Origin: Bacteroidota bacterium
GTDB lineage: Bacteria > Bacteroidota > JABWAT01
Assembly (NCBI GenBank): GCA_017303995.1
Contig: JAFLBE010000008.1
Coordinates: forward strand, 1 to 64,000
Length of the DNA: 64,000 bases
Direction: 5' to 3'
Position 1 is the stretch's first letter. The number at the start of each line of letters is the position of its first letter. Shown in pieces: positions 18,103 through 27,791 of this stretch. Below the pieces are notes generated by a model. The model saw nothing but the letters and a program-made list of their open reading frames with translations, was not told where the DNA came from and did not search any database. The position numbers and the translations under genes are program-made.

Positions 18103-19655
18103 CTGATAATAGCCAGTTTTTGCGATGTAACCAATTTATCGTTTTTAAAAAGATTTATTATAAAAATGCCAGACCCAAGATCTTGAGCCGACTTAATGGG
18201 AATTATTTCAAAATTATAAAAGGAATCTGTTTTTCCTTCGAGAACCAATTTACCAGTGACCGATAAAACCTGATAAGTATAATTTGGGTAAACAGGTAAC
18301 CCTGAAACTGACAAAAATCCGGTTTTTTCCCAGATAAATGGGTTTGGATACAACAGCGTTGGCAATTTTTCTATTTCTGTCGTGCTAAAAATCGTGAGTG
18401 ACTTAATTTCATCTGACCCTGGAGCCATTAAACTGCCAGCTAGCCCGTGTTTAGTACTACCAGTAGATAGCCTTACAAATAAGTTATGATCAAGATGCGT
18501 TCCGTTTTCCAAAGCTGGTCCGGTTTCAAGAAGAAGCGTATCACTTTGCAAACTCATATTTTCAGTTACAAATCTGTTAAAATCCCCATTTGAAATAGCG
18601 AGTGGATAAACTCCGGAAGCCGTTTTGATCCATCTCACACTAAAACCGGTTTTAGCCATCGGAATCAAATATGACAGCCGGTTGAATTCAGAAACGACAA
18701 GTGTGTCGTCAAAATTTTGATGCATCCGGTAAGTTGGAAAAAATTCACCTTCAGCGAAGAATAAATCAGGTTTTGATTTGGTTTTAGTATGCATGGTTGC
18801 CATAGCAAATTCATTGAAAAATTGCTGAATGGGTATTCCCAGGTTTTTATAAACAGCCTGGGATAAAGCAACGGCTGGGGAATAATTATCTAGAAAACCG
18901 AGACAATCCATTGCAGTTTTAACTGCGGTTTCAATGCCGTACTGGTCTCTGATCAATTCAAAAAAAATGGCATAACCATAAATCAGATTCCCGCCTGAAC
19001 CATGAAGTGCAGGAACGTCAGTTTTCGCAAAAATTCCGCTTGAAAGATAAAACCGGTAATCATTGATTGAATCATAACTAACTTCTTCAAAAAAAGTAGC
19101 ACTCATTTCATAATAGTAAAGAAAATCGGCTTCTGCCCAAAATGGCTTTCTGAAATGAAGTACATGATGAAACTCATGAGCCAGGGTGACTCTGATCATA
19201 TTCATCCCCTTGGTCTTGGGTCCCAGAATTTTTGAATTTATCGCAATGGTGGTTTCGCCATTGGGTCCTATTTGGGTAGATCCATAATAGCTACCACCCA
19301 TATTGGTAAAGTAAACAGGTATTGAATCAAGTCCTTCTTCACTTATTCCAGTATTTAAAACCTGTTTTTTATATATTTCTTCGCACTCAACTGCAATTGT
19401 ATCAACATAGTCATTTATTCCGTTTAGATTTACATCAGAAACGGGGTTGAAAGAACTATCACCATCTGTAAAATAATAAAACCGGAAGCGCCCTGAAGGT
19501 GAAACAACGCGGACAGTATAAGATGGTAGTGTGGTAGTTTTTTTCAGTAAAGGCGTTCTGATCATTCTGCATTTTCCAAAATCCACCGTATCAGCCGGGT
19601 TTGCCAATAGAGCAGAATAAATTAGAAAAAACAGGATGGAAAAGGTTATTCTCAT
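18099..19655 (-). CDS. Secreted metalloprotease-like protein (MXAN_6640-type) with C-terminal sorting domain
   Basis: This is a 518-residue exported protein with a signal peptide (about 1-18). It has a zinc motif HEFHH (160-164) followed by a helical region, and a calcium-loop-like DVNLNGINDYVD (74-85). This arrangement resembles the putative metalloproteases annotated as MXAN_6640 family. The last 80 residues (starting YPNPFIWEKTGFLSV) look like a type IX secretion or FlgD-like C-terminal domain. It sits between a thioesterase gene and an ABC ATPase gene, each overlapping by 4 bp. Catalysis is inferred from HExxH only. Confidence 0.8.
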   Translation of the reverse strand: MRITFSILFFLIYSALLANPADTVDFGKCRMIRTPLLKKTTTLPSYTVRVVSPSGRFRFYYFTDGDSSFNPVSDVNLNGINDYVDTIAVECEEIYKKQVLNTGISEEGLDSIPVYFTNMGGSYYGSTQIGPNGETTIAINSKILGPKTKGMNMIRVTLAHEFHHVLHFRKPFWAEADFLYYYEMSATFFEEVSYDSINDYRFYLSSGIFAKTDVPALHGSGGNLIYGYAIFFELIRDQYGIETAVKTAMDCLGFLDNYSPAVALSQAVYKNLGIPIQQFFNEFAMATMHTKTKSKPDLFFAEGEFFPTYRMHQNFDDTLVVSEFNRLSYLIPMAKTGFSVRWIKTASGVYPLAISNGDFNRFVTENMSLQSDTLLLETGPALENGTHLDHNLFVRLSTGSTKHGLAGSLMAPGSDEIKSLTIFSTTEIEKLPTLLYPNPFIWEKTGFLSVSGLPVYPNYTYQVLSVTGKLVLEGKTDSFYNFEIIPIKSAQDLGSGIFIINLFKNDKLVTSQKLAIIR

Positions 19656-20110
19656 GATTTTATCAGCCTGAGTTCACGGCGTTTCAGGGCATCTGCAAAA
19701 CGTCGTTTTTCTTCATCAGTTTCGGGTTCAATCTGGTTCACTTTAACAGGATGGCTGTCTGCATCAAGAGCCACGAAAGTCAGATAAGCTGAGTTGGTAT
19801 GTTTGCGGTCACCGGTAAGCAGATTTTCACTGTAAACGATGACACCAACTTCCATTGAGCTGTTAAAAACCCGGTTAACTGAAGCTTTGATCACGACCGC
19901 CTGGCCCAGTTTAATGCTGTAATTAAAAGAAATCGAATCAATCGAACGGGTTACAACCGGCCGGTTCCCGTGACGCATGGCTGCCATCGCTGCTGCAATA
20001 TCAATCCAGTGCATAAGCCTTCCACCCGAAATATTTCCGTGGTGATTGGTATCCTGCGGGGTTACCAGTTCAGTCATTTCTACGATTGAATCTTTTACTT
20101 TTTTCGTCAT
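19652..20110 (-). CDS. Acyl-CoA thioesterase, hotdog fold (YciA-like)
   Basis: These enzymes hydrolyse acyl-CoA to free acid and CoA in the cytoplasm. The 152-residue protein has the family block TPQDTNHHGNISGGRLMHWID near the N-terminus and a typical hotdog core ending in TFVALDADSHPV. A short charged tail follows (EKRRFADALKRRELRL). It is the first gene of the operon that continues into the metalloprotease, ABC ATPase and M28 genes. Confidence 0.92.
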   Translation of the reverse strand: MTKKVKDSIVEMTELVTPQDTNHHGNISGGRLMHWIDIAAAMAAMRHGNRPVVTRSIDSISFNYSIKLGQAVVIKASVNRVFNSSMEVGVIVYSENLLTGDRKHTNSAYLTFVALDADSHPVKVNQIEPETDEEKRRFADALKRRELRLIKS

Positions 20111-20424
20111 AAAATCTGGGTCTGCTGTAAGTTGTACGTTTTACGTTGTACGGGGTACGTCGTACGCCTTTATTTGTATGTAATTTGTTAGTCGTTATTT
20201 TTAAATTTCGTCCCTTGTCACTTGTCCCACATCCCTGGTTTTCGTGACCCGTAATCTGTGACCCGTAACCAGCATTTCCGTCCCTTGTCTCTGCTTTTTG
20301 TAACCTGTGATCTGTGACCCGTAACCAGTATTTTGTCCCATGTCACTTGTCCCATGTCCCTGGTTTTCGTGACCCGTAACCAGCATTTCCGTCCCTTGTC
20401 ACCTGTCACTTGTCCCCGGCCGTT
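20111..20424. repeat. Mosaic tandem-like repeat region
   Basis: No gene occupies this 314-bp gap. It holds two long related copies (20210-20289 and 20335-20400) built from the words GTCCCTTGTCACTTGTCCC, CCTGGTTTTCGTGACCCGTAA and CCAGCATTTCCGTCCC. Copy 1 has one extra TCTGTGACCCGTAA unit. A partial unit lies between them (20296-20334). The left end carries TACGTTTTACGTTGTAC (20142-20158), whose reverse complement recurs near 25.63 kb. Small open frames across the repeats are artefacts. Confidence 0.9.
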
Positions 20425-21513
20425 TCAGACCATAAACTGGCTTTGAAATCTGTTCTGATTTAAAATCGTGTTGGCTTCTTTCCATTCTTTTTCTGAAAGG
20501 AAGGAAATTCTGAAGGCACCCTGAAGTCCTTCTCTGACTTTCAAAAGTTCGATGTCCCTGATGTTTATTCCTTTTTCAAAAAGCAATTTTGAAAGGTTGT
20601 AAATTACACCCGGCTGATCTTCAACAAAAACAAGTAAATCAAAAAGCGGACTAATAAATCCCTTTGTATTTCTTGGAATACTGTCACGGGTTTCTTTCGA
20701 TCTTTTAAAACGGGTGAGAACCTCATTCAGTTCCGTTTCATTTTCAAGTTCAGTGGCCAGATTACTAAGTAAACGAATGAACTCTCTTATTTTTTGGGAA
20801 ACGAAGGTTCTGTTCGAAGTCAGAATATCTTTCCAGATTCCAGACGGACTTGAGGCTATCCGGGTCATGTCCCTGAAACCACCGGCAGCAAGCTGTAAAA
20901 ATGCAGGGTGATTTTGGTTGTTTTCACGTACGAAATCAACCAAAGCAACGGCTAAAAGTTGCGGAAGGTGAGAAATCGTGGCCGCAATTTCATCGTGAAG
21001 GGCAGGTTCGAGATCCAGCGGAAGTGCGCCGATCGTTTCTAAAATCCGCTGATACTCATTCAGGATATCCGGTTTTTCAGTTCCCTTATGAGTCAGAACA
21101 AAAACGGCATTTTCAAAAAGAAAGGGATTGTAACTGCGGGCAAGTTGTTTTTCACTTCCAGCCATCGGATGTCCGCCAAAATAGTGAATCCCCAATTTTT
21201 CAGCTTCCAGATGAAGTCCAGATTTAACGCTGCCAACATCTGTAATCCATCCCTTAAAATCAGATTTACTGATTCGTTCAAATATTTTCGGAATCGTGAG
21301 CATCGGGGTGGCGATAATAATCAAACAATTCTGGCTTTCGATTAGGGTTTCGAAAGCGCAATTTTGATTTAAAAAACCAGATTGAACACCAAAATCTGCA
21401 CCATCATCAGCTGATTCTCCGGTTTGTTTTAAACCTGGAAAATACTTCCTGATAGCAGCCGAAAGGGAAGCCCCGATGAGTCCATATCCGATAAAGTGAA
21501 TTTGATTTAGCAT
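20425..21513 (-). CDS. tyrA: Prephenate dehydrogenase with ACT domain
   Basis: TyrA oxidatively decarboxylates prephenate to 4-hydroxyphenylpyruvate in tyrosine synthesis. The protein has an N-terminal dinucleotide site GYGLIGAS, the block FGGHPMAGSE, a helical dimerisation domain, and a C-terminal ACT domain (about the last 75 residues, starting DLLVFVEDQPGV) for likely feedback regulation. I prefer the start at ATG 21513 (MLNQIHFIG); in-frame starts at 21519 and 21537 are possible. No other aromatic gene is adjacent. It diverges from the oxidoreductase gene. Confidence 0.92.
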   Translation of the reverse strand: MLNQIHFIGYGLIGASLSAAIRKYFPGLKQTGESADDGADFGVQSGFLNQNCAFETLIESQNCLIIIATPMLTIPKIFERISKSDFKGWITDVGSVKSGLHLEAEKLGIHYFGGHPMAGSEKQLARSYNPFLFENAVFVLTHKGTEKPDILNEYQRILETIGALPLDLEPALHDEIAATISHLPQLLAVALVDFVRENNQNHPAFLQLAAGGFRDMTRIASSPSGIWKDILTSNRTFVSQKIREFIRLLSNLATELENETELNEVLTRFKRSKETRDSIPRNTKGFISPLFDLLVFVEDQPGVIYNLSKLLFEKGINIRDIELLKVREGLQGAFRISFLSEKEWKEANTILNQNRFQSQFMV

Positions 21514-21624
21514 AGCCATAAAGTTAAGTAAAAACACGGTGTGAATAAATGAATTGGTTTAAAAACTGTATTTCATCCCGACTTCTTTTATTTTTATAGG
21601 AAATTACAAGTTTTGAAAGTGGTA

Positions 21625-23565
21625 ATGACACCTGAAATCCGGCAAACTGCCTGTCCGCGTGATTGTTATGAAGGATGTGAAATTCATGCAACCGTAGAAA
21701 ATGGCATTCTCACAAAAATGGGTGGCGGACCCGGAAATCCATACACGGCCAATATCATTTGCCAGCGGGTAAGAAAGTACGATGAACGGGTTTATTCGCC
21801 CAATCGTATCACCCATCCCATGAAAAAAGTGAACGGCGAATGGGTCAGGATTTCCTGGATTGAAGCGATTGATCTTGCGGCCGGAGCTATGAAAAAGGCC
21901 ATTGATCAGTACGGTCCCCTCAGTATTTTATCTTATCAGTCTGCCGGTTCGATGTCGGCGCTTAAAATTCTTCATCACCGGTTTTTTAATCTTCTTGGCG
22001 GTGTGACGACAACCTGGGGAAGTTTGTGTGGCGGTGCTTCTTCAGCAGCAAGGTTGAAATGTACCGGCGCAACGGTGATTCAGGATCCGCTTGATCTTAA
22101 AAACAGCAAAGGGGTGATCATCTGGGGACGGAATCCCATTAACACAAGTATTCACCTGCTTCCTATCATGACCGAACTCAGAAAAAAAGGAATTCCGGTT
22201 GTTCTGATTGATCCTATTTATTCTGATTCAGTCAAGTTTGCCGATAAAATTTATCAGCCCCGCCCAAACGGTGATGGATACCTTGCTTTAGCCATCGCAA
22301 AACGACTTATTGACCGTAACCTGATTGACCGTAAATTTATAAAAAATCATACTGAAGATTTCGACAAACTGACTCTTGTTCTCAGGGAATATGAAAACGT
22401 TGATCTTGTTGAAAAATCAGGACTTACCGAAGCTGAAGTTGATGAATTGACTGATCTTTACGGTAAAACAAAACCCTGTGCAATTCTCATGGGTTTTGGT
22501 GTTCAACGGTATGTTGATGGAAACGAAATCGTTGAACTGATTCACTGTTTGGGTGCAATGACGGGAAATATTTCCCTGCCCGGCGGTGGCGTCTCCCATT
22601 CCACAGATGAATGGCGTTTTTTTGATACCAGTCTTGAAGCTTCCGATCAGGCCATTCATAAAAGGAAAATCTCAAAATCTTTACTTGGAATTGATCTGTT
22701 CAGGGAAGTCAATCCACCAGTGAAAGTTGCCTTTATCCAACTTGGGAATCCGGTTGCACAAATCCCAAATTCTCAATCTGTCATCCGGGCATTTAAAATG
22801 ATGGATGAAGTTATTCTGGTTGATTCGTTTCTGACCGATACTGCAGATTGTGCTACTCTTTTTCTGCCCACAACAACTTTTGTTGAAGAAGAAGATGTGA
22901 TGGGTTCTTACGGACATCCTTACCTGACTTACATGCGACCGGTTATTGATCCGGTTGGTGAATCAAAAACAGATTTAGAAATTCTTCAGTTGCTTGCAGA
23001 AAAACTAAACATAAAAGGAATGGAAGGTTCAGCTTCAGAATGGATTGAAAAACTGCTGGCTCCGGTTCATTCGCACGGAATCACCCAAAAATCGTTGTCA
23101 GCAGCCGGAACTCTGAGGTCAGAGGAAAATCCGGTTCCGTTTAAAGATGGAAAATTTTATACAGATTCCGGCAAGTTTAAATTTCTGAAAAAGTACGATG
23201 CTTACCAGTATGCCCAGGAAAGTGAGTATCCCTTATTTTTTATGACCGTTGCTGGCAGCAAAGCCCACAATTCTCAACTGGAAGAATCGGTTCAAATGGG
23301 TTTGCCGGAAGCTTTTGTTCATCCAGAGAATCAATCTTGTTGTGATTTGAAAGATGGTGAAACTGCGGAATTGGTTTCCCGTGCCGGGAAAATGAAAGTC
23401 TGCATCCGCTATGATGATCGGCAGAGGAAAGATATTGTTTTATTATTTCGGGGTGGCTGGCTGAAAACTGGCTGGGGTCCGAATGCTATCACTGAACCCC
23501 TCATGAGCAGAGAAGGTGGTGGTGCCGCTTATTATTCAACACGTGTTTCTTTAAAAAGGTTTTGA
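21625..23565 (+). CDS. Molybdopterin-dependent oxidoreductase (CISM/DMSO reductase superfamily)
   Basis: The protein of about 646 residues has an N-terminal 4Fe-4S site CPRDCYEGC plus a later Cys (C-x3-C-x3-C-x27-C) and a molybdopterin guanine dinucleotide fold. A possible Mo ligand Cys lies in GSLCGGAS. The block PNSQSVIRAFKMMDEVILVDSF and the C-terminal dinucleotide-binding domain are typical. There is no Tat signal, so it is probably cytoplasmic, and no partner subunit is adjacent. I start at ATG 21625; a TTG at 21613 adds four residues. The substrate cannot be deduced. It may act as a single-subunit enzyme. Confidence 0.9.
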   Translation: MTPEIRQTACPRDCYEGCEIHATVENGILTKMGGGPGNPYTANIICQRVRKYDERVYSPNRITHPMKKVNGEWVRISWIEAIDLAAGAMKKAIDQYGPLSILSYQSAGSMSALKILHHRFFNLLGGVTTTWGSLCGGASSAARLKCTGATVIQDPLDLKNSKGVIIWGRNPINTSIHLLPIMTELRKKGIPVVLIDPIYSDSVKFADKIYQPRPNGDGYLALAIAKRLIDRNLIDRKFIKNHTEDFDKLTLVLREYENVDLVEKSGLTEAEVDELTDLYGKTKPCAILMGFGVQRYVDGNEIVELIHCLGAMTGNISLPGGGVSHSTDEWRFFDTSLEASDQAIHKRKISKSLLGIDLFREVNPPVKVAFIQLGNPVAQIPNSQSVIRAFKMMDEVILVDSFLTDTADCATLFLPTTTFVEEEDVMGSYGHPYLTYMRPVIDPVGESKTDLEILQLLAEKLNIKGMEGSASEWIEKLLAPVHSHGITQKSLSAAGTLRSEENPVPFKDGKFYTDSGKFKFLKKYDAYQYAQESEYPLFFMTVAGSKAHNSQLEESVQMGLPEAFVHPENQSCCDLKDGETAELVSRAGKMKVCIRYDDRQRKDIVLLFRGGWLKTGWGPNAITEPLMSREGGGAAYYSTRVSLKRF

Positions 23566-23568
23566 TCT

Positions 23569-25473
23569 ATGTCTAAATTGACTCAAGAGTCTAAAGTAGC
23601 TTCCCAGGAAAAAAAGTCTTATCCGGTTTATTTTTATCTGATCGCGCTTGCCATTCCGGTTGTGTTTTTTGTGCTTCTCGAATTTTCATTGAGAGTTGCG
23701 GATTATGGTGAAGTAACGCCTTATTGGGAACCTTTATCACCTGATTTTCCCGACTATTTGGTGCTGAACAGTGAAATATCAAAAAAATACTTCAATAATC
23801 TAAATAACGGTCCAACACCTTGGCCTGACCCCTTCCTGAAAGTAAAAACTGGCAGAACTTTCCGGATTTTCGTTTTGGGTGAAAGCAGTGCAGCAGGCTA
23901 TCCGTACGATTTAAATGCGACATTTTCACAGGAAATTGAACGTCGCCTTACCCTTTTGTATCCAGGCTGGAATATCGAGATTGTGAATACCGGAATGTCA
24001 GCAATCAGTTCTTACACACTTCTCGATCTGACCGATCCGATTATCGAACAAAAACCGGATGCTATTCTGATTTACACCGGCCACAATGAATATTATGGCG
24101 CTTTGGGAGTTGGTTCTTCTGTTTCAATCGGGAATATGCGTTGGATTGTGAAATGGACTTTAAAGCTTGAGCAGTACAGAACTGTTCAGCTCGTTCGAAG
24201 TTTTCTTGGTTGGTTAATGTCGGTTGGTGCTGATGAAATGGAAGCAAAAACCGGCACATTGATGGAGCAAATGGTTAAGGAACAATCTATTCCCTTTCGT
24301 TCGTCACTTTATGAAACAGGATTGAGTCAGTTTCGTGGAAATATGTCAGATATTCTTTCCAAATTCAGGGATGCTGGCATTCCTGTGATTCTGAGTCGTT
24401 TGGTCTCAAATCTTAAAGATCAGCCGCCCTTTATTTCAGAGCAGGTTGATTCACTTCCGGCTGCTAATGATGTTTTTCTTCAGGCGCAAAAAACCCTTCT
24501 TACCGATTCTGTTAAGGCAAAATCTGAATTCATGAGAGCAAGGGAACTCGACTTGTTGAGATTCAGGGCTTCTGAAGATTTCAATACTATAATTTCTGAT
24601 CTTGGGCGAGAATTTAATTGCACAGTCGTTCAGGCTGATTCTCTTTTTGCAGCAAAAAGTCAGTACGGAATTGTCGGGAATTCTATGATGGTTGATCACC
24701 TTCACCCGATTGCCAGCGGTTATCGCCTGTTAGGTGAAGAATTCACCCGGATTTTACTTGCCCAAAAACTGGTTCCGCCTGTTGAACCCAAATCGTTCTC
24801 TCAATTTGAACTGAATCAGTTAGCCGATCGTGCTTTCCCGCTAACCAATCTCGATTCATTGATTGCCTATTACAAAATCAAAAAATTGAGAATGTCATGG
24901 CCATTTGTGAAAAAATCGCCTGATTCCGGACTTCGCCTGGATCCTGAAAATAAAAATGACCCAGCTGACGTGCTTGCTGTGAAAGTAGTCAACGGACAGT
25001 TAGGCTGGGAAGAAGCGCATGTTGAACTGGCAAAAATCTACGAGCGTTTTCCTGACGGAAAAGAAAAAGCAATTAAACAGTGGCGGGTTTTGTGGGCTTT
25101 ATTCAGATTCAATGATTCCCCTGTAAGAATGATCGCCCAATTACTGATTAATCGTGGCGATTTTAATGAAGCTTACCCGTATCTGCTTCGTTTAAAAGAA
25201 ATGACAAATGATGCGTTCTCAAACAAATGGGTTGCAATTATTGTACTTGCAAAAGGAAATGCACCGCAGTCAATTCCATTTTTTGAACAAGCTTACGAAA
25301 AAGAGCCCAATGACACACAGATGCTTTATAATTATGCTGGTGCTTTAATGATACAGAAAAATAATCTGAAAGCCCTGGAAATCATTGAAGCCTGTCTAAA
25401 AATCGATCCCAATTTTCCAGATGCTGAATCAGTGAAAAGTCAGATTTTGGCAAGTCTGAAAGTTGGTAAATAG
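23569..25473 (+). CDS. Membrane-anchored SGNH/GDSL hydrolase with C-terminal TPR region
   Basis: The 634-residue protein has one N-terminal membrane segment (about 21-40), so the rest should face the periplasm. SGNH blocks are visible: FVLGESSAAG (Ser106), the Gly block near TGMSAIS, YTGHNEYYG with Asn173, and DHLHP with Asp and His near residue 380. The last 150 residues are helical repeats that look like TPRs (EKEPNDTQMLYNYAGAL). It is 3 bp downstream of the oxidoreductase gene. An esterase or acyltransferase role on a polysaccharide is possible but unproven. Confidence 0.88.
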   Translation: MSKLTQESKVASQEKKSYPVYFYLIALAIPVVFFVLLEFSLRVADYGEVTPYWEPLSPDFPDYLVLNSEISKKYFNNLNNGPTPWPDPFLKVKTGRTFRIFVLGESSAAGYPYDLNATFSQEIERRLTLLYPGWNIEIVNTGMSAISSYTLLDLTDPIIEQKPDAILIYTGHNEYYGALGVGSSVSIGNMRWIVKWTLKLEQYRTVQLVRSFLGWLMSVGADEMEAKTGTLMEQMVKEQSIPFRSSLYETGLSQFRGNMSDILSKFRDAGIPVILSRLVSNLKDQPPFISEQVDSLPAANDVFLQAQKTLLTDSVKAKSEFMRARELDLLRFRASEDFNTIISDLGREFNCTVVQADSLFAAKSQYGIVGNSMMVDHLHPIASGYRLLGEEFTRILLAQKLVPPVEPKSFSQFELNQLADRAFPLTNLDSLIAYYKIKKLRMSWPFVKKSPDSGLRLDPENKNDPADVLAVKVVNGQLGWEEAHVELAKIYERFPDGKEKAIKQWRVLWALFRFNDSPVRMIAQLLINRGDFNEAYPYLLRLKEMTNDAFSNKWVAIIVLAKGNAPQSIPFFEQAYEKEPNDTQMLYNYAGALMIQKNNLKALEIIEACLKIDPNFPDAESVKSQILASLKVGK

Positions 25474-25661
25474 AGCTTTTAGAAAAGAATAAAATGCTCT
25501 GTGCATCTCTGAAGTCGAAGATCCGTCCACCGACGGATCGAAGATCTACGAAGCAAACCCGGCTAACGAAATTCTGCGAAGCTCATTCAGGGTTCCTGCT
25601 TTTCATGCATTTCATCGTACCACGTACAACGTAAAACGTATCACCCGTCCCTCGTCCCTTG
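25474..25661. repeat. Intergenic repeat patch with GATCCGTC palindrome
   Basis: A perfect 8-bp inverted repeat, GATCCGTC (25520-25527) and GACGGATC (25532-25539), is bracketed by CGAAGATC words. Further right, ACGTACAACGTAAAACGTA and CGTCCCTCGTCCCTTGTCAC match the word family at 20.2 kb in inverted or direct form. It separates convergent genes, but no T-run marks a normal terminator. Confidence 0.75.
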
Positions 25662-27740
25662 TCACCGGCCCTTCAGATATCGATTAAAGTGACTTTCAAT
25701 TTCTTCATACTGGTGCCGCCAGGATTTCTGACTTTTAAACCCATGTGATTCTGCAGGATAATACATCACATCAAATTTTTTATTCAGTTCGATCAGTTTT
25801 TGTGAAAGCTGCACAACATCCTGAAATAAAACATTGTCATCAACCATGCCATGAAGAAGTAATAAATGGTTTTTCAAACCTGAGGCATAAGTGACCGGTG
25901 ACGTTTTCTCATAAATAGCTTTATTCTGTTTGAGTGGTCCGAGCCGTTGTTCTGTATACCACCGGTTGTATAATTCCCAGTTTGCAACTGATCTCAGTGC
26001 GGCTCCGGCTTTAAATACATCCGGACTCTTAAACAGTCCCATCAACGTCAGAAATCCGCCATAGCTTCCGCCATAAATTCCAATCTGTGAAGAATCTGCC
26101 AAGCCCTTTTCAGTTAAATAGTTGGCAGCAGCCACACAATCACTCCAGTCGGCTCCGCCCATATCCTTGTAAATTGAAACTCTCACGTCTCTGCCATAAC
26201 CGGCACTTCCTGAATAATCAACATTCAAAACGATATAACCCTGCTGGGCCAGGTACTGATTGAACAGATTTTCCCGCCAGTAATATCCAAAATGATTCAG
26301 CACATTTTGCAGATAACCTGCACCATGAACAAACACCACAGCCGGATAGGTTTTTTCGGGAGAATATCCGTCCGGTAGATAAATCTGGACAGGAAATTTT
26401 GTTTTCAGAGTCGGATTTTCAATCCATTTTGTTTCTGGACTGATTTGCTTAAAGGAATAAAACCGTGCAGGAACCGAATGTGTGATTTGCCTTTCTTTTA
26501 AAGTTTTTAAATCAAGTAACCAAAGATCACCGGGTTCAGTCAGGGTTGTTTTAAAATAGGAGAGCCGGGAGCCATCTGCCGAAACCGTAATTTCACTTCT
26601 GACGCCATCCCCGGTAGTCAAAACTTCTCTTTTGCCCGTTTGAATGTTCACTTTCCAGATGTGGCGGTTAAAAGGTGATAATTCAGTCGAAGTCAGAAAA
26701 AGTTCATTTTTGTTACCGGGATTCCACAAAAAGAAGTCAACCTCAAAATCACCGCTGGTGAGCTGCCGGCTTTTTTTTGATTGAAGGTCGCAAAGATAAA
26801 TATGGTTCCATCCGGTCATTTCGTGTGAATAGGCAAGGAATTTATTATCTGAAGAAAATCCGAAACCATCAAAAGGATTAATCCAGGCCGTGTCAGTTTG
26901 AGTGAAAAAGGTGTCCGTTTTTCCTGTATTCAAATCACAAATCATAAAGTCTCTGCTTTTCTGATCCATCCTGATATTGGACCAGGCAAACCAGTTTCCA
27001 TCACTTGAAATTGCAGTTGATCCGCCATAACCTGCTGTCCATTGCTCACCACCGGGTGTTTTGGGTTTGGTTGAATCAGAATCAACCTGAAGAAATTTGA
27101 ACTTATACCACCCATATCGGGCGGATGGATTTAGTTCAACTGTTTGGTTGAGCCATTGCGGAACAGGGTTTTCAATCAGTGAATCAGTTTGAGACAATTG
27201 AAGAATGTGTTGTGAAGTTTTTCCAACCCGTCCGGTTAGGTTGATCTGAGATTGGTTTTCTTTCAGGTTTTTACTGCTGAAAAGAGGTACACCTTTTTTA
27301 ATGGTCGTGAGAGAATTTCCCATTAAAAAAGTAAGTGATGTCAGGTCAACATTTTCTGAAAGTGCCGAAATTTCTCCGCTGGTTGAAGTAATAACTTCCT
27401 TTGTATTTTCTGGTATCGAGTAAGACCAGATTTCACCTTTTTCAATGAAAAGAAAGGATTTACTGTCTGCACGCCAGAGTTGAAATCGGGTTCCTTTATT
27501 TTGCGAAATTTGCTGAGTTTTTCCAGTCAAAGTGTTGCCTAAATAAAGAAAAAGAGTGTCATTTCCTGAAGCATTCCACCGGTAAACAACCCAATTTCCG
27601 TCGGGAGAAATTACCGGAGACGAGGGACGGGTTCCCGGAAGAAAAGACTGAGAAAAAATTTCAGCGGTTGATAACGGAAGGTTTTGCGAATAACAAGTGA
27701 GGGAGGTGAGTAATATCAGGGAAGTCAGCCAACTTTTCAT
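25662..27740 (-). CDS. Secreted S9 prolyl oligopeptidase family peptidase (DPP IV-like)
   Basis: The 692-residue protein starts with a signal peptide (about 1-18, ending near TCYSQ). An N-terminal beta-propeller with TolB-like strands (about 35-430) is followed by an alpha/beta hydrolase domain. The catalytic Ser lies in GGSYGGF, the Asp in HGMVDDNV, and the His in ESHGFKS. Enzymes of this type release dipeptides, often Xaa-Pro, in the periplasm. It stands alone, convergent with the SGNH gene. Confidence 0.94.
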   Translation of the reverse strand: MKSWLTSLILLTSLTCYSQNLPLSTAEIFSQSFLPGTRPSSPVISPDGNWVVYRWNASGNDTLFLYLGNTLTGKTQQISQNKGTRFQLWRADSKSFLFIEKGEIWSYSIPENTKEVITSTSGEISALSENVDLTSLTFLMGNSLTTIKKGVPLFSSKNLKENQSQINLTGRVGKTSQHILQLSQTDSLIENPVPQWLNQTVELNPSARYGWYKFKFLQVDSDSTKPKTPGGEQWTAGYGGSTAISSDGNWFAWSNIRMDQKSRDFMICDLNTGKTDTFFTQTDTAWINPFDGFGFSSDNKFLAYSHEMTGWNHIYLCDLQSKKSRQLTSGDFEVDFFLWNPGNKNELFLTSTELSPFNRHIWKVNIQTGKREVLTTGDGVRSEITVSADGSRLSYFKTTLTEPGDLWLLDLKTLKERQITHSVPARFYSFKQISPETKWIENPTLKTKFPVQIYLPDGYSPEKTYPAVVFVHGAGYLQNVLNHFGYYWRENLFNQYLAQQGYIVLNVDYSGSAGYGRDVRVSIYKDMGGADWSDCVAAANYLTEKGLADSSQIGIYGGSYGGFLTLMGLFKSPDVFKAGAALRSVANWELYNRWYTEQRLGPLKQNKAIYEKTSPVTYASGLKNHLLLLHGMVDDNVLFQDVVQLSQKLIELNKKFDVMYYPAESHGFKSQKSWRHQYEEIESHFNRYLKGR

Positions 27741-27791
27741 AAATCTCCGTAGTTTCCTGCTGGTAATGGGGAGACAAATATAAAGCCGGAT

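Noticed and set aside
20210-20400. CRISPR array
   Set aside because: Repeats are unequal, lack regular unique spacers, and no cas gene is present.
20201-20409. Two overlapping small minus-strand open frames of about 61-63 residues
   Set aside because: They only translate the short-word repeats (repeated TGHRLRVT-like strings) and have no support beyond open frame.
25520-25539. Terminator between the SGNH and S9 peptidase genes
   Set aside because: The hairpin is perfect but no T-run follows on either strand, so it is listed as a repeat.
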